A DNA stretch of 40,917 nt from AP-16 sp036395835 (GTDB lineage Bacteria; Pseudomonadota; Alphaproteobacteria; Rhizobiales; Xanthobacteraceae). The notes beneath the pieces were generated by a model. That model worked only from the letters and a program-made list of their open reading frames with translations, did no database searches and was not told the origin of the DNA. Positions 24,549-33,654 of this stretch are shown here, piece after piece; positions within the stretch are counted from its first letter, which is position 1, and every line of letters starts with the position of its first letter. Made by a program: the position numbers and the translations under genes. Where the stretch lies: the NCBI GenBank assembly GCA_036395835.1, contig DASWCW010000108.1, positions 1-40,917 of the forward strand, read 5' to 3'.

Positions 24549-25712
24549 CTACTCCGCGGGCCGCGGTTGCGCCATGCTCGGATCCTGCGCGCCCGCGCCG
24601 TTGCCGCCCAGGAACCGGGAGCGCTCGTTCCACCAATAGACGATGGTGCCAACGATGCCGCGCGGCAGCAGCAGGGTCACGGCGACGAACAATCCGCCGA
24701 GCATGAACAGCCAATAGGGCGCCAAAACGCCGCTGGTGAAGGTGGTCTTGGCGTAATTGACGATGATCGCGCCGATCACCGCGCCGATCAGCGTGCCGCG
24801 GCCGCCGACCGCGACCCAGATCACCGCCTCGATGGAATTTGCCGGCGCGAACTCGCTCGGATTGATGATGCCGACCTGCGGCACATAGAGCGCGCCGGCG
24901 ACGCCGGCCATGCAGGCCGAGACCGTGAAGACGAGAAGCTTGTAGGATTCGACCCGGTAGCCGAGAAAACGCGTGCGCGCCTCGGCGTCGCGGATCGCGA
25001 TCAGTACCTTGCCGAATTTCGATCGCACGATGACGCGGCACAGATAGAAGCCGATCCCCAGCGCCCCGACGGAAGCCGCGAACAGCGCCGCGCGGGTGGC
25101 GTCCGATTGCACGTTGAAGCCGAGGATGTCCTTGAAGTCGGTCAGCCCGTTGTTGCCGCCGAACCCGAAATTGTTGCGGAAGAATCCGAGCATCAGCGCG
25201 AATGTCAGCGCCTGGGTGATGATCGAGAGATAGACGCCGGTGACCCGGCTGCGAAACGCGAACCAGCCGAACACGAACGCGAGCAAGCCCGGCACCAGCA
25301 CGATCATCAGCGCCGCGTAGGCGAAATGCTGGAAGCCGTACCAATAGACCGGCAGCTCGGGCCAATTCAGGAACACCATGAAATCCGGGAGCACCGGATC
25401 GGCATAGACCCCGCGGGTGCCGATCTGCCGCATCAGGTACATGCCCATGGCGTAGCCGCCGAGCGCGAAGAACGCCCCGTGCCCGAGCGAGAGGATGCCG
25501 CAGTAGCCCCAGATGAGATCGATCGAGAGCGCCAGCAGCGCGTAGCAGAAATATTTGCCGAACAGCGATACGAGGTAGGTCGGCACGTACCAGGGCGAGA
25601 GCGGCGACATGGCCAAGTTGAGGACCGGCACCGCAATGGCGATCGCCGCGAGGATCCCCAGGAACGGCAGCGACACGCGATCGAGCGCGCGGACGAGCGG
25701 CGAGCCTCTCAT
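24549..25712 (-). CDS. urtC: urea ABC transporter permease UrtC
   Basis: A 387-residue LivM-type permease with about ten hydrophobic segments. The family core is YFCYALLALSIDLIWGYCGI near residue 55, with LSLGHGAFFALGGYAMGMYL. The coupling loop is KFGKVLIAIRDAEARTRFLG near residue 240. The stretch GFGGNNGLTDFKDILGFNVQ is characteristic of UrtC. ATG 25712 overlaps the urtB stop by four bases (ATGA). The C-terminus is a short, Pro/Ala-rich cytoplasmic tail. With UrtB it forms the channel for urea. Confidence 0.95.
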   Translation of the reverse strand: MRGSPLVRALDRVSLPFLGILAAIAIAVPVLNLAMSPLSPWYVPTYLVSLFGKYFCYALLALSIDLIWGYCGILSLGHGAFFALGGYAMGMYLMRQIGTRGVYADPVLPDFMVFLNWPELPVYWYGFQHFAYAALMIVLVPGLLAFVFGWFAFRSRVTGVYLSIITQALTFALMLGFFRNNFGFGGNNGLTDFKDILGFNVQSDATRAALFAASVGALGIGFYLCRVIVRSKFGKVLIAIRDAEARTRFLGYRVESYKLLVFTVSACMAGVAGALYVPQVGIINPSEFAPANSIEAVIWVAVGGRGTLIGAVIGAIIVNYAKTTFTSGVLAPYWLFMLGGLFVAVTLLLPRGIVGTIVYWWNERSRFLGGNGAGAQDPSMAQPRPAE

Positions 25713-27322
25713 GCCTCGACCGCCCGGCCGCGCAGCGCGAACAGCCCGCGCGGGCGCTTCTGGATGAACAGGATGATCAGCACGAGGATCAGGATCTTGC
25801 CGAGCACCGCGCCGGCATAGGGCTCGAGAAATTTGTTGGCGATGCCGAGCGAGAACGCCCCCACCAGGGTTCCCCACAGGTTGCCGACGCCGCCGAACAC
25901 CACGACCATGAACGAATCGATGATGTAGCCCTGGCCGAGATTGGGGCTGACGTTGTCGATCTGCGAGAGCGCGACGCCGGCAATTCCCGCGATCCCGGAG
26001 CCGAGTCCGAAGGTCAGCGCATCGATCCGGCTGGTGCGAATCCCCACCGCGGCGGCCATCGCCCGGTTCTGGGTGACCGCCCGCATCTCGAGCCCGAGTC
26101 TCGTGAAACGCAACAGTCCGAGCAGCGCCACGAACACGACCAGCGAAAAGCAGATGATCCACAGCCGGTTGTACGTGATGGTGATGTGGCCGACTTCGAA
26201 GGCTCCGCTCATCCACGAGGGCGCGCCGACCTCGCGGTTGGTGGGACCGAACGTGGTTCGCACCGCTTGCTGCAGGATCAGCGAGAGCCCCCAGGTTGCG
26301 AGCAGGGTTTCCAGCGGCCGGCCGTAGAGGAAACGGATGATGGTGCGCTCGATCACGATGCCGAGCGCTCCGGTCACCAGGAACGCCAAGGGCAGCGCGA
26401 TCGCCAGCGAATAGCCGAACAGCGCCGGATTGTTGCCGCGGATCAGCTCCTGCACCACGAAGGTCGTGTAGGCGCCAAGCATGACCATCTCGCCGTGCGC
26501 CATGTTGATGACGCCCATGACCCCGAACGTGATGGCGAGCCCGATCGCGGCCAGCAGCAGCACCGAGCCGAGCGAGAGCCCGTACCAGGCGTTCTGCGCC
26601 GCCTCCCACAGCACGAGCCGATTCTGGATCGCCGCGACCGCGTCCTTGGCGGCACGCCCGACCGCCGGGCTCGCGGCGGGCGGGAGCGCCGAGAGCAGGC
26701 CGAGCGCATCCTGATCGCCGCGGGCACGAATGACCGCGACGGCCTCGATCTGGTCCGCCTCCTTGGCCCCGCTCATGTTGAGGATGACGGCGGCACGCGC
26801 CTCCGCGAGCGCGCGTTTTACGCCTGAATCCGTTTCCTTGGCGAGCGCCGCGTCGAGGGCGGGCAGCGCCGCGGCATCGCGCGACCGGAACACGGCCTGC
26901 GCGGCCTCCCAGCGCTTTCCCGGATCCGGCGCCAGCAGGGTCAGCGAGCCGAGCGCCGCCTCGATCGCGCGCCGCAGCCGGTTGTTGATCCGGACCGGCT
27001 TCAAGTCGGAAGCTTTTTCGCCCGTCGCCTGCTCTCCCGTCGCTGCGTCGAGGAGGGTTCCGGATTCGGCCTTGACGTAAACCTTCTTGGTTTCCGGGTT
27101 GAAGAGCAGCCGGCCGTCCTGGAGCGCTCCGATCACGATCGCGGCGCGCGGATTGCCGCTGGCGGCCGCAGCCTCGATGGCCTTTTCGGTATCGCCGTAG
27201 GAATCGGCGGCAAACCCCGCGAGCGCGTCATCGAAGCTTTCCGCCCGGACGCTTGCGCCCGCCGCGACGAGCATGCCGAAGGCGATGACGAGCGCGATCA
27301 CGCGTTCGCGAAAACCGTCCAT
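25709..27322 (-). CDS. urtB: urea ABC transporter permease UrtB
   Basis: A 537-residue LivH-type permease with the extra N-terminal periplasmic domain that marks UrtB. A signal peptide (RVIALVIAFGMLVAAGASVR) leads a domain of about 210 residues rich in Ala-helices (LDAALAKETDSGVKRALAEA). The permease domain starts near residue 245 and carries ITFGVMGVINMAHGEMVMLG and, near residue 440, GIRTSRIDALTFGLGSGIAG, the coupling region. The start lies 76 bases after the urtA stop. Residues throughout match UrtB rather than a plain LivH. Confidence 0.95.
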   Translation of the reverse strand: MDGFRERVIALVIAFGMLVAAGASVRAESFDDALAGFAADSYGDTEKAIEAAAASGNPRAAIVIGALQDGRLLFNPETKKVYVKAESGTLLDAATGEQATGEKASDLKPVRINNRLRRAIEAALGSLTLLAPDPGKRWEAAQAVFRSRDAAALPALDAALAKETDSGVKRALAEARAAVILNMSGAKEADQIEAVAVIRARGDQDALGLLSALPPAASPAVGRAAKDAVAAIQNRLVLWEAAQNAWYGLSLGSVLLLAAIGLAITFGVMGVINMAHGEMVMLGAYTTFVVQELIRGNNPALFGYSLAIALPLAFLVTGALGIVIERTIIRFLYGRPLETLLATWGLSLILQQAVRTTFGPTNREVGAPSWMSGAFEVGHITITYNRLWIICFSLVVFVALLGLLRFTRLGLEMRAVTQNRAMAAAVGIRTSRIDALTFGLGSGIAGIAGVALSQIDNVSPNLGQGYIIDSFMVVVFGGVGNLWGTLVGAFSLGIANKFLEPYAGAVLGKILILVLIILFIQKRPRGLFALRGRAVEA

Positions 27323-27398
27323 CTCTTATTCCCGGCATCGAGGAGATCGGGAGGCGGCGTGCGCCGCCTCCCATCATGTCACGACTTGGTCCTCGATG

Positions 27399-28709
27399 TC
27401 AGACCCCGCTGCCGCATTTCTTGGTGACGGTATTGTAATTGCCGCACTTGAGGGTCTTCCAGTCGCCGATGAGGTCCTTCGATCCCTCGAGGTATTTCGA
27501 CCAGGCGTCGCCCGGGACCAGGCCTTCGGTCTTCCAGACCACATCGAATTGGCCGTCGGCGCGCACCTCGCCGATGTAGACCGGCTTGGTGATGTGGTGG
27601 TTCGGCAGCATCTCCGAGGTTCCGCCGGTCAGGTTCGGCGCCTTGATGCCGACGATGGTGTCGATGACCTTGTCGGGATCGGTCGAGCCGGCCTTCTTCA
27701 CCGCTTCGACCCACATGGCGAATCCGATCACGTGGGCTTCCATCGGGTCGTTGGTCACGCGCTTCGGATTCTTGGTGAAGCCGTGCCATTTCTCGATGAA
27801 CTCCTTGTTCACCGGCGTCTCGATCGATTCGAAATAGTTCCAGGCCGCCAGATGCCCGAGCAGCGGCTTGGTGTCGATGCCGGCCAGCTCCTCCTCGCCG
27901 ACCGAGAACGCCACGACCGGAATGTCGGTGGCCTTGACACCCTGGTTGCCGAGCTCCTTGTAGAACGGCACGTTGGCGTCGCCGTTGATGGTCGACACCA
28001 CCGCGGTCTTCTTGCCCGCGGAGCCGAATTTCTTGACGTCGGCGACGATGGTCTGCCAGTCGGAATGGCCGAACGGCGTGTAGTTGATCATGATGTCCTC
28101 GGGCTTGACGCCTTTCTGCTTGAGGTAGGCCTCGAGGATCTTGTTGGTGGTGCGCGGATACACGTAGTCGGTGCCGGCGAGCACCCAGCGCTGCACCTTC
28201 TCTTCCTTCATCAGGTAGTCGACGGCCGGGATTGCCTGCTGGTTGGGCGCCGCGCCGGTGTAGAACACGTTGCGCTCGCTCTCCTCGCCCTCGTATTGCA
28301 CCGGGTAGAACAAGAGATTGTTGAGCTCCTTGAACACCGGCAGCACCGACTTGCGCGATACCGAGGTCCAGCAGCCGAATACCGCGGCGACCTTGTCCTT
28401 GGTGATGAGCTCGCGCGCCTTCTCGGCGAACAGCGGCCAGTTGGAGGCGGGGTCGACCACCACCGCTTCGAGCTTCTTGCCCAGCAGGCCGCCCTTCTTG
28501 TTCTGTTCGTCGATCAGCATCAGCATCACGTCTTTGAGCGTGGTTTCGCTGATGGCCATGGTGCCGGACAGAGAGTGCAGGATGCCGACCTTGATGGTGT
28601 CCTGGGCCTTGGCGGGAAGCGCCGCCAAAGCCATGGCGAGCCCGGCGGTGGCGGCAAGCCAACGGCGGGCCATCGGTCGCTGCGCGACCGCTTCGATCCT
28701 GTTGAGCAT
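27399..28709 (-). CDS. urtA: urea ABC transporter substrate-binding protein UrtA
   Basis: A 436-residue periplasmic binding protein that captures urea (or short amides). Residues 1-36 form the signal peptide, with twin Arg in MARRWLAATAGLAMALAALP and cleavage near AKAQ. The mature protein opens DTIKVGILHSLSGTMAISET and has VAAVFGCWTSVSRKSVLPVF, LLFYPVQYEGEESERNVFYT, TDYVYPRTTNKILEAYLKQK and NGDANVPFYKELGNQGVKAT, which are UrtA/AmiC-family marks. ATG 28709 with GAGGG upstream is chosen; the frame runs 46 codons further without support. Being beside urtBCDE and urease favours urea over amides. A sigma-54-type promoter lies about 70 bases upstream. Confidence 0.95.
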   Translation of the reverse strand: MLNRIEAVAQRPMARRWLAATAGLAMALAALPAKAQDTIKVGILHSLSGTMAISETTLKDVMLMLIDEQNKKGGLLGKKLEAVVVDPASNWPLFAEKARELITKDKVAAVFGCWTSVSRKSVLPVFKELNNLLFYPVQYEGEESERNVFYTGAAPNQQAIPAVDYLMKEEKVQRWVLAGTDYVYPRTTNKILEAYLKQKGVKPEDIMINYTPFGHSDWQTIVADVKKFGSAGKKTAVVSTINGDANVPFYKELGNQGVKATDIPVVAFSVGEEELAGIDTKPLLGHLAAWNYFESIETPVNKEFIEKWHGFTKNPKRVTNDPMEAHVIGFAMWVEAVKKAGSTDPDKVIDTIVGIKAPNLTGGTSEMLPNHHITKPVYIGEVRADGQFDVVWKTEGLVPGDAWSKYLEGSKDLIGDWKTLKCGNYNTVTKKCGSGV

Positions 28710-28779
28710 TAAAATCCCTCGTTTTTGACGCGTCTCTCGCGCACGCGACCCATGCGGGGGGTGCGCTTCCTTCGGGGAT

Positions 28780-28795
28780 GGCAAGGGATGTGCCA
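28780..28795 (-). promoter_or_regulatory. sigma-54 (RpoN) promoter upstream of urtA
   Basis: Read leftward the sequence is TGGCAC-ATCCC-TTGCC. The sigma-54 consensus is TGGCAC-N5-TTGC(A/T), so GG and GC are exactly ten bases apart and only the last base differs. Transcription would start near 28770, leaving a leader of about 60 bases before the urtA ATG. RpoN promoters need an activator such as NtrC, which fits nitrogen-limited expression of urea uptake. A GC-rich dyad at about 28842-28859 resembles an NtrC site only weakly. Confidence 0.75.
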
Positions 28796-28970
28796 GGACC
28801 CGGCCCGGCCGTAATCGCTTGAAGCACTTGCCTGATTCCGATGGCACGCATGCGCTGCACAGGAATTAGGCAGCTTCGATTGCTCAGTTTTTGGGCTTAC
28901 GCTTGGGCTTTGGGCAGCGATTCTTCCCGGCAACCGCAAAACAAGCCCCATCCGGGGGCGTTACGAGGCC

Positions 28971-29147
28971 GTGAGATATCTTTCCGACCAGATTCGTACC
29001 CAGGCCGAAGAATGCTATCGGTTGGCCAAAGAGGCCCGGGACAAATGGATTGCCAACGTGCTGGAAAATCTCGGTCACCAGCTGCATGAGCGGGCTGACC
29101 AGCTTGAAAGCAAGGATGACGGGGCGCAAGAGGGCGCGCAAGAATAG
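28971..29147 (+). CDS. very small helical protein, unknown
   Basis: A 58-residue product starting at GTG 28971 with ACGAGG just upstream. It reads VRYLSDQIRTQAEECYRLAK, then EARDKWIANVLENLGHQLHE, ending RADQLESKDDGAQEGAQE. The whole protein is predicted by eye to be helical and charged with an acidic tail; the heptad-like pattern (L, I, A, C, L, A, W, V, L, L, L) suggests a self-associating helix. No family recognised. A second small helical gene follows about 20 bases later. The codon use and clean stop argue for a real gene. Confidence 0.55.
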   Translation: MRYLSDQIRTQAEECYRLAKEARDKWIANVLENLGHQLHERADQLESKDDGAQEGAQE

Positions 29148-29167
29148 GCGCGGCAGAGGGTTCTGAC

Positions 29168-29350
29168 CTGGCAAACGATCGGTCCGACAGTCCGCCGTTG
29201 GAGAGCGCGCAGCAGCAACTCGCGTCCATACGGCGTGAACGCGACAAGCTCGCCAAGCAAATTCGGGAAAGTCGAGAGACCATCGCGAGATCCCAGGCGC
29301 TGATCGAACGCCTCGATGCGCTGTTGGCGAAGCTCGACGCGAAACAATAG
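29168..29350 (+). CDS. small coiled-coil protein, probable CTG start
   Basis: A product of 60 residues if it begins at CTG 29168: (M)ANDRSDSPPLESAQQQLA, SIRRERDKLAKQIRESRETI, ARSQALIERLDALLAKLDAK, ending Q. From residue 12 on it is a clear heptad coiled coil (L, I, L, I, I, L, I, L, L, L spaced 3/4). No ATG, GTG or TTG lies between the in-frame stop at 29117 and this point; a GAGGG at 29156-29160 sits seven bases before the CTG, the right spacing. TTG 29198 is the fallback and would give 50 residues. Small coiled-coil proteins with the RRERDKLAKQIRES theme occur in rhizobia, function unknown. The chrA gene starts 26 bases after. Confidence 0.6.
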   Translation: MANDRSDSPPLESAQQQLASIRRERDKLAKQIRESRETIARSQALIERLDALLAKLDAKQ

Positions 29351-29376
29351 GCCGGCCGAGCTGGGGCTTCGTCCGC

Positions 29377-30603
29377 ATGCATGACGAGAATTTCGCAGCC
29401 GCGGACCGAGCCGCCGTAGAGCGCGGCTCGGCGTCTTCGGTGCTGCTGGCGTTCCTGAAGCTCGGCCTCATGAGCTTCGGCGGTCCGGTCGCGCATTTCG
29501 GCTATTTCCGCGACGAGTTCGTCGCCCGCCGCAAATGGCTCGACGAGGCGACCTATGTCGATCTCGTCGCGCTCTGCCAGTTCCTGCCGGGCCCGGCGAG
29601 CAGCCAGGTCGGCATCTCGATCGGCATGCTGCGCGCCGGGCTCAAGGGTGCGCTCGCCGCCTGGGCCGGCTTCACCATGCCGTCGGCGCTGGCGATGATC
29701 GCCTTTGCGTACGGCGTCGCGAGCTGGGCGGATGCCGGCCGAGGCGCCTGGCTGCACGGGCTGAAAATCGTGGCGGTCGCCGTGGTCGCGCAGGCGGTCT
29801 GGAACATGGCGCGTACCCTCACGCCGGATCGCGAACGCGCGACGCTGGCGATCGGGGCGGCCGTGCTGATGCTCGCGCTGCCTTCGGCATTGGGCCAGAT
29901 CGCCGTTATCGTGCTCGGCGGAATGTTGGGCTGGCTGCTGCTGCCGGGCGCGACACACGAGGATCGCGCGCCGCTTGCGGTACCGCTGAGCCGGGGCATC
30001 GCGATCGGCGCCCTGGTGTTGTTCGCAGCGCTTCTCCTCGGCTTGCCGCTCGTTGCCGGCGCGACGACAAGCCACTCGATCAAGCTGATCGACAGTTTCT
30101 ATCGCTCCGGATCGCTGGTGTTCGGCGGCGGTCACGTCGTGCTCCCGCTGCTGCAGCAGCAGGTGGTGCCGCCGGGTTGGGTCGACAACGACACCTTCCT
30201 GGCCGGCTACGGCGCGGCGCAAGCCGTGCCGGGCCCGCTGTTCACGTTCGCGGCCTATCTCGGCGCGGTGATGGCGCCGCAGCCGAATGGCGTTCTCGGC
30301 GGCATGCTTTGCCTCCTCGCCATCTATCTTCCCTCGTTCCTGCTGCTGGTCGGCGCGCTGCCGTTCTGGAACGAGCTGCGCCGGCGTTCCACCGTCAAGG
30401 CGGCGCTCACCGGGATCAACGCCGCGGTGGTCGGGCTCCTGCTCGCCGCCCTCTACACGCCGGTATGGACGAGCGCGATTCTAAAGCCCGCGGATTTCGC
30501 CATCGGGCTTGCCGCGTTCCTGTTGCTCGCCTTCTGGAAGGTGCCGCCGTGGCTGGTGGTGATGTTCGGCGCCGCGACCGCGCAGCTGATCGCGTGGGGA
30601 TGA
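29377..30603 (+). CDS. chrA: chromate transporter ChrA
   Basis: A 408-residue inner-membrane efflux protein of the long-chain CHR family, with two homologous halves. The N-terminal half contains FLKLGLMSFGGPVAHFGYFR (residues about 27-46), KWLDEATYVDLVALCQFLPG and PASSQVGISIGMLRAGLKGA, the diagnostic ChrA motifs. The second half repeats the theme in SFYRSGSLVFGGGHVVLPLL and DNDTFLAGYGAAQAVPGPLF with FAAYLGAV. It has about ten hydrophobic segments. Chromate (or sulfate-like oxyanion) export is the family function; regulation is not visible. It is placed after the two tiny genes and may share their transcript. The repeat element that follows lies toward an oppositely directed aldehyde dehydrogenase. 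Confidence 0.93.
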   Translation: MHDENFAAADRAAVERGSASSVLLAFLKLGLMSFGGPVAHFGYFRDEFVARRKWLDEATYVDLVALCQFLPGPASSQVGISIGMLRAGLKGALAAWAGFTMPSALAMIAFAYGVASWADAGRGAWLHGLKIVAVAVVAQAVWNMARTLTPDRERATLAIGAAVLMLALPSALGQIAVIVLGGMLGWLLLPGATHEDRAPLAVPLSRGIAIGALVLFAALLLGLPLVAGATTSHSIKLIDSFYRSGSLVFGGGHVVLPLLQQQVVPPGWVDNDTFLAGYGAAQAVPGPLFTFAAYLGAVMAPQPNGVLGGMLCLLAIYLPSFLLLVGALPFWNELRRRSTVKAALTGINAAVVGLLLAALYTPVWTSAILKPADFAIGLAAFLLLAFWKVPPWLVVMFGAATAQLIAWG

Positions 30604-30616
30604 GGACGTAAGTACG

Positions 30617-30745
30617 TTCCCCGGACGCGGCGCAATGCGTAGCGTTTGCGCCGCAGATCCGGGGTCCAGCAAATCCAACAAGCTGGGTCCCGGATCGGCA
30701 GCGCGCCGCTCCGCGACGCCCTGCGCCCGGGACACGAGGCTGAGC
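30617..30745. repeat. palindromic intergenic repeat (GCGGCGCA type)
   Basis: About 129 bases in the gap between converging chrA and aldehyde dehydrogenase genes. A perfect 8-bp stem GCGGCGCA (30627-30634) with TGCGCCGC (30647-30654) is enclosed by CCGGA (30621-30625) and TCCGG (30658-30662), and a second copy of the GGGTCCCGG and CGCCCGGGAC style follows. It belongs to a widespread rhizobial repeat type and could separate the two transcripts. Confidence 0.75.
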
Positions 30746-30748
30746 AAT

Positions 30749-32176
30749 CTACCCCTGCGAGATGAATTTCTTGTTCGTATAGGCCTCGAGGCCCTCGATG
30801 CCGCCCTCGTGGCCGTAGCCGCTGTCCTTGACCCCGCCGAACGGCGTTTCCGGGGTCGAGATCGCCATGCTGTTCACTCCGACCATGCCCGATTGCAGCG
30901 CTTCGCCGATCGCGGTCGCGGTCTGCGCCGAGTTCGTGAAGGCGTAGGCCGCGAGCCCATAGGGCAGGCGATTGGCGCGCTCGACGACTTCATCGAAGCT
31001 CTTGAACGGTACGATCGGCGCGATCGGTCCGAACGGCTCGATCGTCATCAGCTTGGTGTCGTCGCCGACGTCGGTCACCACCGTCGGCTCGAAGAAGAAG
31101 CCCTGGTTGCTGTGGCGCTTGCCGCCGGCGGCGATCTTGGCGCCGTGCGCGCGGGCATCCGCGACCAGGCTCTCCATGGCCTCGAGCCGACGCGGATTGG
31201 CGAGCGGGCCCATCTTGGTGTCCGGCTCGAGCCCGTCGCCGAGCTTGATGGCCTTCGCGTTCTCGGTGAACCGCGACAGGAAGCGCGCGAAAACCGGCTC
31301 CTGCACGAAAAAGCGCGTCGGCGAGATGCAGACCTGTCCGGCATTGCGGAATTTTCCGGCGGCGGCGACATCCGCGGTCTTTTCCGGATCGACGTCGCCG
31401 AACACCACGACCGGCGAATGTCCGCCGAGCTCCATGGTCGCCCGCTTCATGCCGTCGGCCGCGAGCTTGGCGAGATGCTTGCCGACCGGGACCGAACCCG
31501 TGAACGAGATTTTCCGCACTTCGTCCTTGCGCAGCAGATGCTCGGAAACCTGCGCCGGGACCCCGAACACCAAGTTGAGCACGCCGGGCGGAACGCCGGC
31601 ATCGATGAAGCAGCGCACGAGCTCGACGGCGCTGCCGGGCGTCTCTTCCGAGGCCTTGATGATGATCGAGCATCCGGCCGCGAGCGCGCCGCCGATCTTG
31701 CGGGCGGGCGTGAGAGTGGGAAAATTCCACGGCGTGAATGCGGTGACGACCCCGACCGGCTCCTGGATGACGAGCTGGCGGGTCCCCTTGACCCGGCCGG
31801 GCACGATGCGACCGTAAGCGCGTTTGCCCTCCTCGGCATACCATTCGATGATGTCCGCCGTGGTGAGCACTTCCATGCGCGCTTCGGCGAGAATTTTCCC
31901 CTGCTCCTGGGTCAGCACGCGCGCGACGTGCTCGGCGCGCTCGCGCAGGAGATCGGCCGCCTTGCGCATGATGCGGCCGCGGTCATAGGCCGATTTCTCC
32001 CGCCAGAGCGCAAAACCCTTGATGGCCGCGGCGAGCGCGCGGTCGAGGTCGGCCGTGCTCGCGTGCGGCAGGTGCGCCAGCACCTTCTCGTTCGCCGGAT
32101 TGATCACGTCCTCGCCGGCGCGGTTGTCGCCGTTGAGCCACTCGCCGTCGATATACAGTCCGAGCTGGGTATACAT
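30749..32176 (-). CDS. NAD(P)-dependent aldehyde dehydrogenase
   Basis: A 475-residue soluble dehydrogenase of the ALDH superfamily, most like succinate-semialdehyde dehydrogenase (GabD group). Seen: VTAFTPWNFPTLTPARKIGG near residue 145, the cofactor motif FTGSVPVGKHLAKLAA near 225, the Glu in MELGGHSPVVVFGDVD near 250 and the catalytic Cys in NAGQVCISPTRFFVQEP near 285. The C-terminal GYGHEGGIEGLEAYTNKKF is a GabD-type ending. ATG 32176 with AAGAGG is chosen over a longer frame to 32290. It stands alone, divergent from paaG. The substrate is not certain; it is too short and lacks the hotdog domain needed for PaaZ. Confidence 0.9.
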   Translation of the reverse strand: MYTQLGLYIDGEWLNGDNRAGEDVINPANEKVLAHLPHASTADLDRALAAAIKGFALWREKSAYDRGRIMRKAADLLRERAEHVARVLTQEQGKILAEARMEVLTTADIIEWYAEEGKRAYGRIVPGRVKGTRQLVIQEPVGVVTAFTPWNFPTLTPARKIGGALAAGCSIIIKASEETPGSAVELVRCFIDAGVPPGVLNLVFGVPAQVSEHLLRKDEVRKISFTGSVPVGKHLAKLAADGMKRATMELGGHSPVVVFGDVDPEKTADVAAAGKFRNAGQVCISPTRFFVQEPVFARFLSRFTENAKAIKLGDGLEPDTKMGPLANPRRLEAMESLVADARAHGAKIAAGGKRHSNQGFFFEPTVVTDVGDDTKLMTIEPFGPIAPIVPFKSFDEVVERANRLPYGLAAYAFTNSAQTATAIGEALQSGMVGVNSMAISTPETPFGGVKDSGYGHEGGIEGLEAYTNKKFISQG

Positions 32177-32387
32177 GTCGACCTCTTGGCAGGGTTCCGC
32201 GGAACGCGGCTGGCCAACAGATAGGCGAGATCGGCCCTGGAAGGAAGATGGCCGACATTTCGGCGTGCCGCGGGCGCGTTGACAGCCCATTTTGCCTGCC
32301 CTTAGCTACCGGTTCGGCGGGCCTTCGCATTCGCCGCCGAAACCCAAGGCAAGCGCCGATTTTTCCAACGCATCGGGAGGATCGCTC

Positions 32388-33181
<794 letters not shown>

Positions 33182-33182
<1 letters not shown>

Positions 33183-33640
33183 TGGACGCGCTCACGATCG
33201 CGCGCGCCTGCGCCGACGCCATGTGGGCGGACGACGTCGCCAGCCGCGCCTTGGGCATGGAGCTCATCGCCGTCGAGCCGGGCCACGCGGTGCTGGCGAT
33301 GAACGTGACGGAAAAGATGGTCAACGGCCACGACCTTTGCCACGGCGGCTACATCTTCACGCTCGCGGATTCCGCCTTCGCGTTCGCCTGCAACACCTAC
33401 AATCAGCGCACCGTCGCCCAGCACTGCGCGATCACGTTCGTCGCCACGGCACAGCGGGGCGACCGGCTCGTCGCGCGGGCGACGGAGCGCATGCGAGCAG
33501 GCCGCTCCGGCATTTACGACGTGACCGTGACTCGCGAGGAGGGATTCGTCATCGCGGAGTTTCGCGGAAACTCGCGCGTCGTCGAGGGCGAGATCGTGCC
33601 GGGGCTCAAGCCACGCAGCGCCGCCCGCGCGAAGCCTTGA
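33182..33640 (+). CDS. paaI: hydroxyphenylacetyl-CoA thioesterase PaaI
   Basis: A 152-residue hotdog-fold thioesterase that frees CoA from dead-end thioesters in the phenylacetate pathway. Seen: MNVTEKMVNGHDLCHGGYIF near residue 40 and TLADSAFAFACNTYNQRTVA with the family catalytic Asp, then VRRHG-like strand ITFVATAQRGDRLVARATE and GRSGIYDVTVTREEGFVIAE. Two ATG codons occur at 33179 and 33182; the second has better spacing from AGGAG, the first overlaps the paaG stop as ATGA. Tight coupling with paaG supports the name. Confidence 0.93.
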
Positions 33641-33654
33641 GTTCGGAGCGCCGA

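Noticed and set aside
28842..28859. A possible NtrC-binding site or second sigma-54 promoter (TGGCACGCATGCGCTGCA)
   Set aside because: On the plus strand GG and GC are not ten bases apart, and the dyad matches the NtrC consensus only in part. The better sigma-54 match is at 28780-28795.
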